Shown piece by piece: positions 1 to 4,241 of a DNA stretch of 6,840 nucleotides (positions are counted from its first letter, which is position 1; every line of letters starts with the position of its first letter). The position numbers were made by a program, and so were the translations under genes. The stretch is from assembly GCA_937888775.1 (NCBI GenBank), contig CALAQT010000563.1:1-6840 (forward strand), in the 5' to 3' direction. This stretch comes from an uncultured Actinomycetes bacterium. GTDB lineage: Bacteria; Actinomycetota; Thermoleophilia; Solirubrobacterales; Solirubrobacteraceae. The notes beneath the pieces are model-generated. The model saw only the letters and a program-made list of their open reading frames with translations. It was not told where the DNA came from and did no database searches.

Positions 1-816
1 GGCCAGATCGGCCAGCCGCTGGACGACGAGCCGGCGCAGCGCGGGCTCCAGCGCGCGCAGGCGCGCGAGCTCGATCTCACGCCTACCCCCCAACGTGCGC
101 GCGACTAGCTCGTCGAGCACGCCCGCCTCGTCGTCGAGGATCTGGGCCAACGCCAGCACGTTGGCCTGGGCGGCCGGGTGGGCCTCCTCCAGCGCGGGCA
201 CCAGCCGGGCACGAATCCGGTTGCGGGCGAAGGCTTCGCTGTGGTTGCTCTCGTCCTCTCGCCACCCCAGCCCGCGCGCCACGCAGTAGGCAGCGGTCTG
301 CTCGCGGGTGAACGCCAGCAGCGGGCGGACCAGCCGGCCCTCGCGCCGGCGCATTCCCAGCAGCGCCCGGCGACTGGGCGACGAGGCCAGGCGGTAGAGA
401 ATCGTCTCGACCTGATCGGTGGCCGTGTGACCGGCGGCGACATCACCGTCGCGGGCCAGCGCCAGCTGCGCGGCGGCGCTGTAGCGCTCGTCGCGCGCCC
501 ACGCCTGGAGGTTGCCCGATTGCGGCCGGCGCGGCCGGCGCACCGTCAGCTCCACGCCCAGGCGCACGCACAGCTCGGCACAACTGCGCTCGTCGGCATC
601 CGACGCCTCGCGCAATCCATAGTTGACGTGCAACGCGCTGACACAGTCGCGTCCGGCCACCCGGGTGGCGAGCTCCAGCAGGCAGGTCGAGTCCCGTCCG
701 CCTGAGTAGAGGACCACGACCGGCCGCCCACCGGCCAGCAGCCGGTCGTCGAACACGCGCGCCAGCAGATAGTCGACCTCGCCGGCACCCGGGTTTTCGG
801 CCTCGCCGGCCCTCAT
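1..816 (-). CDS. tilS: tRNA(Ile)-lysidine synthase TilS, C-terminal part beyond the window
   Basis: TilS uses ATP to attach lysine to C34 of the tRNA-Ile with a CAU anticodon, so that it reads AUA and accepts isoleucine; it is cytoplasmic and normally essential. The 272 visible residues carry the PP-loop ATPase signature SGGRDS at 38-43 after a hydrophobic strand, the TilS motif HVNYGLRE at 63-70, GHTATDQVET at 129-138, and ESN...RNRIR at 189-202, which is the conserved DxSN/RNxIR region of this family. The C-terminal substrate-binding domain lies beyond the left edge. The ATG overlaps the stop of the upstream cyclase gene (ATGA), which fixes the start and suggests translational coupling. One oddity: the usual HxxDD motif reads HTATD, so the first Asp is Thr133; this may be a clade trait. 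The PP-loop family also includes TtcA and GuaA, but the HVN-GLR and RN-IR motifs point to TilS. Confidence 0.93.
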   Translation of the reverse strand, partial: MRAGEAENPGAGEVDYLLARVFDDRLLAGGRPVVVLYSGGRDSTCLLELATRVAGRDCVSALHVNYGLREASDADERSCAELCVRLGVELTVRRPRRPQSGNLQAWARDERYSAAAQLALARDGDVAAGHTATDQVETILYRLASSPSRRALLGMRRREGRLVRPLLAFTREQTAAYCVARGLGWREDESNHSEAFARNRIRARLVPALEEAHPAAQANVLALAQILDDEAGVLDELVARTLGGRREIELARLRALEPALRRLVVQRLADLA

Positions 817-2048
817 TCGTCCCCCCGCGCGCGAGCGATGAAGATCTCGGTGGCCTCTTTGAACCCCTTGAGCTTGATCTCAGCGATCCGCTCGAACTCC
901 AGATGCGGGCCGACCTCGTCCACCACCGGGCGCGTGACCAGCACCTCACCGCCCCCTGACCGCGCCGCCACGCGCGAGGCGATGTTCACGTCGCGCCCGT
1001 AGTAGTCACCGTCGCGATACAGCGCGACGCCGTAATGCACGGCGATCCGCGGCAGCGGACGCTCGTTCTGCAGACGCTGGAAGCCGACGGCCCAGTCGGT
1101 CAGCGCCACCGGATCGGAGCCGACGATCATCACCTCGTCGCCGATCGTCTTGATCACCCGCGCCTCGTCGGGGAGCGTGGTCTCGACCGACTCGACGAAC
1201 CGCTCCACGGCGTCGAGCGCGGTCAACTCGCCCTCCTCCTCGGTCAGGCGCGTGTAGCCGGCCAGGTCGGCGAACGCAATCGCCACCCGCATCCGCCCCA
1301 GATCGATTGAGTCGTCGCCCAGGTCTGACTCCATGTGCCCCACCACGTCCTGCTCGACGAAGTGCTGCAGGTAGCGCTGGTGCAGCTGGTCCATCACCGG
1401 GCCCGCCAGCGGCAGCACCTCACGCGAGAGGGCGTGCATCTCACCAGCGGCCTCCACGCCAGCAGCACCGGAGCGCAGCAGCGGCTCGTGGACGTAAAGG
1501 TGAAACAGCCTCACCTCGGCGTCGGCGACCTGGGCCATCGCCTGGCCATACACGCGCACGAGCTGCAACAGCGCGGCGAGCGGGAATCCCGATTCCAGTG
1601 CCGCCGCCACGTAGCGCAGCAGCTGGAGCTCGTCCTCGGAGATCGTCTCGGTGCGCTCAGGACTGATGCCCAGCCCGGTCACGATCCGCGTGACCAACCC
1701 CGGCTCCAATCCGGCCTCACGTGATGCCTGACGAATCGTGTAGCGGGCCTGATCGGTCGGGAACAGCTCCTCCAGGAAGCCGAACGCCAGCCGTCCCTCT
1801 TCGGTCGCGCGGCGGATCTCGGCCAGCGAATGCCCGCGCTCGCGCATCCGCGCGACGACGCGCCCCTGCCCGATCACGGCGGGGGTCCATTCCCCGTCGT
1901 ACTGGGGGATAACCCCCTGGCGGGCCCAGCGGCGGAGCGTCGCCGGGGTTACGCCGATCCGGCGGGCGGCCTCCTCAGTCGTCATCTGACCGGTCAGGTG
2001 CGGTAAAGGAACGGCGACGGGGTCCCGTTGAGAACGAGGCCCCGCCAC
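813..2048 (-). CDS. MerR-type HTH / class III adenylyl cyclase fusion
   Basis: The predicted product (411 residues from a GTG start) should make cAMP from ATP. Residues 22-90 look like a MerR helix-turn-helix (MTTEEAARRIGVTPATLRRW followed by a helical arm). Residues 103-190 resemble the adenylate cyclase regulatory domain seen in mycobacterial enzymes such as Rv1264. Residues 252-408 are the class III catalytic domain. All canonical residues appear present: metal-binding Asp261 (FADLAGY) and Asp304 (KTIGDE), adenine-selecting Lys300 and Asp348, and transition-state Asn355 and Arg359 (VNIASR). The Lys/Asp pair argues for ATP rather than GTP. No membrane segment is visible, so it should be cytosolic. 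The start is uncertain: neither the GTG at 2048 nor the in-frame ATG at 1985, which begins exactly at the HTH, has a clear Shine-Dalgarno. Homodimerisation is expected from the family. It is the first gene of a pair with tilS. Confidence 0.9.
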   Translation of the reverse strand: MAGPRSQRDPVAVPLPHLTGQMTTEEAARRIGVTPATLRRWARQGVIPQYDGEWTPAVIGQGRVVARMRERGHSLAEIRRATEEGRLAFGFLEELFPTDQARYTIRQASREAGLEPGLVTRIVTGLGISPERTETISEDELQLLRYVAAALESGFPLAALLQLVRVYGQAMAQVADAEVRLFHLYVHEPLLRSGAAGVEAAGEMHALSREVLPLAGPVMDQLHQRYLQHFVEQDVVGHMESDLGDDSIDLGRMRVAIAFADLAGYTRLTEEEGELTALDAVERFVESVETTLPDEARVIKTIGDEVMIVGSDPVALTDWAVGFQRLQNERPLPRIAVHYGVALYRDGDYYGRDVNIASRVAARSGGGEVLVTRPVVDEVGPHLEFERIAEIKLKGFKEATEIFIARARGDE

Positions 2049-2164
2049 CCGCGGGCATCACGGCCCGCTGCGTCGGCCGTTGGCGCTCGTCACGTTTCCG
2101 GCGGCGCCTCGCGGATGCGCGGAGCACACCCACGTTCCGGCCAGTTGCCTTGATCGATGCCAAA

Positions 2165-2193
2165 GGTCTACTCGCCATCGGGCGTCATGTCAA
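2165..2193 (-). promoter_or_regulatory. Candidate sigma-70-type promoter for the cyclase-tilS pair
   Basis: On the minus strand a perfect TTGACA (2193 down to 2188) is followed after 17 bases by TAGACC (2170 to 2165). This shares only the T, A and second A with TATAAT, so the -10 is weak. The spacing is ideal and the box lies in the gene-free stretch before the cyclase. Transcription would begin near 2158, giving a leader of about 110 bases to the GTG or about 173 to the ATG. Promoter assignment is inference. Confidence 0.42.
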
Positions 2194-2194
2194 T

Positions 2195-2229
2195 GGGCCC
2201 GCTGCTCAATCTCACGCGCCGGCGGGCCC
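2195..2229 (-). repeat. 8-bp perfect inverted repeat; terminator or operator candidate
   Basis: GGGCCCGC at 2195-2202 and its exact reverse complement GCGGGCCC at 2222-2229 flank a 19-base loop. It lies 24 bases past the stop of the SCP2-like gene on the minus strand, where a terminator would be expected, but no T-run follows. It also ends one base before the -35 box of the candidate cyclase promoter, so a repressor or activator site is an alternative. The repeat itself is seen directly; its role is not known. Confidence 0.5.
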
Positions 2230-2253
2230 GTGGCGCGGTCTCCGGCGGACGGC

Positions 2254-2673
2254 TCAAACCTCCAGGTGGGGATAATCGGCCGCGACCATCTGGCGGTAGC
2301 GCGGGTAAAGCGGCTTGGTGATCGGAATGATCGCCAGCGCCGCTCTGACGTCGCCGCCGGCCTTGATTCGCCGCCGCGCGATCGCGATCGCGACGTTCTC
2401 CTTGCCCTGGAAGTAGCGGTTGGCGGTTGCCGAGCTCATTGTCATCTTGACCTTGGGCTCCCAGTCCACCTCGTCTGACCATTCCCAGTGCAGGTTGGGC
2501 TCGTCTGCGCCGCCGGCGCGGATATTGACGACCAGCTCGAAGTCGGTGAACTCGAACCGCTGCGGCGGATCCGCGTCGCGGAGCTTGGGGCCCATGTCGG
2601 GGTCATCGCTCATCAACCCAAACGTCCGATCCATCACCTCGCGGAACTCCTTCTCGGAGCTGAAGCTCGTCAT
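2254..2673 (-). CDS. SCP2-like sterol/lipid-binding domain protein
   Basis: A 139-residue soluble protein with no signal peptide or membrane segment. The C-terminal half, roughly residues 40-130, has the look of the SCP2 fold: alternating beta strands (FELVVNIRAG, PNLHWEW, KVKMTMS) followed by helices around ANRYFQGKENVAIAIARRR and the typical late strand-helix IKAGGDVRAAL. SCP2 domains bind lipids, sterols or acyl-CoA in a hydrophobic pocket, often as stand-alone small proteins in actinobacteria; the ligand here cannot be read from the sequence. The start chosen is the ATG at 2673, because the longer frame to 2745 would run into the divergent phosphorylase gene and adds a Trp/Cys/Arg-rich stretch unlike the family. 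No strong Shine-Dalgarno is present; a GGGTGG lies about 10 bases upstream. The family assignment is by eye and moderately sure; the gene itself is well supported by its codon pattern. Confidence 0.75.
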   Translation of the reverse strand: MTSFSSEKEFREVMDRTFGLMSDDPDMGPKLRDADPPQRFEFTDFELVVNIRAGGADEPNLHWEWSDEVDWEPKVKMTMSSATANRYFQGKENVAIAIARRRIKAGGDVRAALAIIPITKPLYPRYRQMVAADYPHLEV

Positions 2674-2716
2674 CCGCTGTGGCCACCCATGGCCGCAGAG
2701 TCTAACCTCGCGCGCG
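2674..2716. promoter_or_regulatory. Short divergent intergenic region
   Basis: Only 43 bases separate the proposed ATG of the SCP2-like gene and the proposed GTG of the phosphorylase. I see no convincing -35/-10 pair for either direction inside it, so the promoters probably overlap the neighbouring coding sequences or the transcripts have very short leaders. The function is inferred only from gene arrangement. Confidence 0.35.
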
Positions 2717-3412
2717 GTGCCCGCCACCATCCACCTGCATCCCACCGCGCCGCTGGCCGACCGGGTGCTGCTCCCCGGAGACCCGGGACGCGCGCTGCTG
2801 CTTGCTCAGTCGCTGCTGAAGGCGCCGAAGATGTTCAACCACAATCGCGGCTTGTGGGGGTACACGGGGCCCGCGCCCGACGGCGAGCCGCTGACCATCC
2901 AGAGCACCGGGATGGGCGGCCCCAGCGCGGCGATCGTAATCGCCGAGCTGGCCGATCTGGGCGCCGGGACGCTGTTGCGGGTCGGAACCTGCGGCGGCCT
3001 GAGCGACTCACTGGCCCTGGGTGAACTGCTGATCGCCGGCGAGGCCGTCGCCGACGACGGGACCAGCCGCGCGCTCGGCGCCGGGGAGCGGGTGGCGGGC
3101 AGCCCGGCGCTGCTGGCGCGCCTGCAGCGCGGTGCTGACGGCCAGGCCCGCACCTGCGCGGTCGTGTCGACCGATCTTTTCTACGACGGCCCCCCGGGCG
3201 CTGAGCAGAGCTGGATCCAGCAGGGCGCGCTGGCGGTCGAGATGGAGACCGCCGCGCTGTTCGCGCTCGCGACTCGTCGCGGCCTGCAGGCCGGCTCGTT
3301 GCTGATCGTCTCCGATCTGCTACTGCCCACCCGCCGCCGGATCGACGGCGAGTTGCTACAAGCCGCCGAGCGGCGCCTGGGCGAGCTGGCCGCGCGAGCG
3401 TTGGAGCGCTGA
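2717..3412 (+). CDS. NP-I family nucleoside phosphorylase, probably purine-nucleoside phosphorylase
   Basis: The 231-residue product should split nucleosides with phosphate into free base and ribose-1-phosphate, a purine salvage step in the cytoplasm. Visible family motifs: PGDPGRA at 20-26 (phosphate loop, Arg25), NRGLWGYTG at 43-51 (Arg44), GMGGPS at 65-70, LRVGTCG at 87-93 (Arg88), DLFY at 153-156, VEMETAALF at 174-182 (Met176, Glu177, ribose site) and VSDLL at 198-202. Asp200 sits where hexameric PNPs keep the catalytic Asp that protonates purine N7, and uridine phosphorylases lack it, so a purine substrate is favoured. However, the GGPS motif and overall style also recall uridine phosphorylase and the Thermus PNP, so the substrate is not certain. 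The open frame extends upstream to 2420, across the SCP2-like gene; the GTG at 2717 is preferred because the protein then begins like its relatives. No clear Shine-Dalgarno is seen. It converges on the coiled-coil gene with an 8-base gap. Confidence 0.88.
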   Translation: MPATIHLHPTAPLADRVLLPGDPGRALLLAQSLLKAPKMFNHNRGLWGYTGPAPDGEPLTIQSTGMGGPSAAIVIAELADLGAGTLLRVGTCGGLSDSLALGELLIAGEAVADDGTSRALGAGERVAGSPALLARLQRGADGQARTCAVVSTDLFYDGPPGAEQSWIQQGALAVEMETAALFALATRRGLQAGSLLIVSDLLLPTRRRIDGELLQAAERRLGELAARALER

Positions 3413-3420
3413 GTGCGGAA

Positions 3421-3882
3421 TCACTTCGCCGGCGCTGACTTGGATGAGGCCGAGCGGGCTGCGCTTGCAGAGCGCTTGGCCGGCGCGGAACCCCCACGGG
3501 TGGAGCCGGATCCCGCCCCTGAGGACTTATCCTCGATCCGACCCAGCGCCGCTTCGATCGCGGCCAGCCGCTGCTCGACTGTGGTGGCAGAGCCGAGACC
3601 CTCGATCCGCTGCTCGAGGCGGTCCAGTGCGTCCTCGATGCCCTCCAGGCGCTGCGAGACCCCCCGCAGGCGCCGGGTCAGCCGCTCGAGGTCACTCGCC
3701 GACGGGAGGTTGAGCGCACCCATCGCCACTTCCTGGGCGCGGACCGCGCGCTCGCGCGTTTCAAACGCCGCCGACAGGGCGCCGGTGACGACCGGATTCT
3801 CGAGCAACTCCTGGGCGAACTTGCCGAGGGCCTCCTCGCCCTGGCGCGTCACGCGTTGCCGTATACCCTCGTCTTCGCTCAT
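3421..3882 (-). CDS. Small coiled-coil protein with Ala/Ser/Lys-rich tail, function unknown
   Basis: A 153-residue hydrophilic protein that I do not recognise as a named family. Residues 1-58 are helical and include FAQELLENPVVTGALSAAF. Residues 62-98 and 103-117 show strong heptads of Leu/Ile (LERLTRRL, LEGIEDALDRLEQRIEGL), typical of a coiled coil. The last 35 residues are low-complexity Ser/Ala/Gly/Lys/Arg, resembling the basic tails of phasin-like and histone H1-like bacterial proteins, so binding to a granule surface, DNA or another polyanion is possible but unproven. There is no signal peptide or membrane segment. The ATG at 3882 is chosen over one 14 codons upstream because GGAGG lies 10 bases before it and the added residues are Gly/Pro-rich. 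It is transcribed away from the large cell-wall gene, with which it shares the 3883-4241 region. Confidence 0.72.
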   Translation of the reverse strand: MSEDEGIRQRVTRQGEEALGKFAQELLENPVVTGALSAAFETRERAVRAQEVAMGALNLPSASDLERLTRRLRGVSQRLEGIEDALDRLEQRIEGLGSATTVEQRLAAIEAALGRIEDKSSGAGSGSTRGGSAPAKRSASAARSASSKSAPAK

Positions 3883-3892
3883 CTGTGAACCG

Positions 3893-3897
3893 CCTCC
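3893..3897 (-). promoter_or_regulatory. Shine-Dalgarno deciding the coiled-coil gene start
   Basis: GGAGG on the minus strand, 10 bases before the ATG at 3882. It lies inside the coding sequence if the longer start at 3924 were used, which favours the shorter protein. Confidence 0.6.
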
Positions 3898-4075
3898 GGG
3901 CCTTGCGCTACCGGGAGCGGCCACTTTATCGCGCGGGCGATGATCGCTGCCGTGGCGAGGCGCTGTCCCAGAACAGTATCACCTTCTGGTTGAGGGTTAG
4001 GATTCATATCTCTCGCTACAGTTGAGCCGCACGTGTTTGCGGCGCCGGCAAATGGGACAATTTGGCTTCAAATCT

Positions 4076-4157
4076 TGCTGATCGGCCGGTGAACGAGACC
4101 CGTTCCGGCGAAAGGCTTAGACCGGTAAACGGTTCGCCGTTGCAAAGCTCCGAGGCA
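4076..4157 (+). ncRNA. Candidate structured leader RNA (three-way junction), possible riboswitch
   Basis: Hand folding gives a closed three-way junction. P1 pairs 4082-4085 (TCGG) with 4150-4153 (CCGA) and, across an internal loop, 4076-4078 (TGC) with 4155-4157 (GCA). P2 pairs CCGG 4086-4089 with 4105-4108, then AACG 4092-4095 with CGTT 4101-4104, loop AGACC. P3 pairs GGCTT 4114-4118 with AAGCT 4145-4149 (one G-T pair), then AACGG 4128-4132 with CCGTT 4137-4141, capped by a stable TTCG tetraloop, with an asymmetric purine-rich internal loop between. Near-identical 10-mers CCGGTGAACG (4086) and CCGGTAAACG (4122) recur in P2 and P3. The element lies on the sense strand before a secreted cell-wall hydrolase, a place where actinobacteria often use c-di-AMP (ydaO-type) riboswitches, but the hallmark motifs of that class are absent. 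P3 with GGTAAACGG and GCAAAGC weakly recalls c-di-GMP-I aptamers, yet the third helix of that class is missing. Class and ligand are unknown. Confidence 0.5.
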
Positions 4158-4176
4158 GTCAGTAGCGTCCAGGCAA

Positions 4177-4197
4177 CGCCGCCATGTGGTCGCGGCG
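4177..4197 (+). promoter_or_regulatory. GC-rich hairpin, possible expression platform
   Basis: CGCCGC at 4177-4182 pairs perfectly with GCGGCG at 4192-4197 around a 9-base loop. It lies between the predicted junction RNA and the Shine-Dalgarno. A competing hairpin, GCGT 4165-4168 with ACGC 4176-4179, shares bases with it, so the two are mutually exclusive, as in a switch. No T-run follows, so intrinsic termination is unlikely; control of ribosome access or Rho is more plausible. The role is inference. Confidence 0.4.
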
Positions 4198-4223
4198 CTC
4201 ATTCTATGCGCACGCGAGAGGGT

Positions 4224-4230
4224 AGGAGGA
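4224..4230 (+). promoter_or_regulatory. Shine-Dalgarno AGGAGGA for the cell-wall gene
   Basis: A near-perfect anti-16S match ending 11 bases before the GTG at 4242. An in-frame ATG at 4206 would put this sequence inside the gene and has no Shine-Dalgarno of its own, so the GTG start is preferred. Confidence 0.7.
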
Positions 4231-4241
4231 GACAGACCACG

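Larger units (their letters stand above)
3883..4241. other. 359-base gene-free region between divergent genes
   Basis: No open frame with coding character is seen here. The left part (3898-4070) is less GC-rich than the surroundings and should hold the promoters of the two flanking genes. A TTGAGG at 3990-3995 and a TACAGT at 4017-4022 are visible on the plus strand, but their 21-base spacing is too long to call a promoter. The right part (4076-4241) is the leader of the cell-wall gene and holds the predicted RNA junction, a GC hairpin and the Shine-Dalgarno annotated separately. Confidence 0.6.

Noticed and set aside
178..705. A 175-residue plus-strand open frame opposite tilS
   Set aside because: The minus strand here encodes TilS with all expected motifs; the plus frame is Ala/Gly/Arg-rich with no motif.
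2420..2716. Upstream extension of the phosphorylase to an in-frame ATG
   Set aside because: It would add 99 residues antisense to the SCP2-like gene with no similarity to the phosphorylase family, whose proteins begin near the GTG at 2717.
3413..3420. A bidirectional terminator between the convergent phosphorylase and coiled-coil genes
   Set aside because: Only 8 bases separate the stops, and I found no inverted repeat with a T-run around them.
3990..4022. A sigma-70 promoter made of TTGAGG and TACAGT
   Set aside because: The spacing of 21 bases is too long and both boxes are imperfect.
4060..4200. A standard c-di-AMP (ydaO-type) or c-di-GMP-I riboswitch
   Set aside because: The GGGGTGAATC-like and GACAGCTAACC-like blocks of the former are absent. 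For the latter only GGTAAACGG and GCAAAGC resemble the aptamer, and there is no room for its third helix. The element is kept as an unassigned structured RNA.
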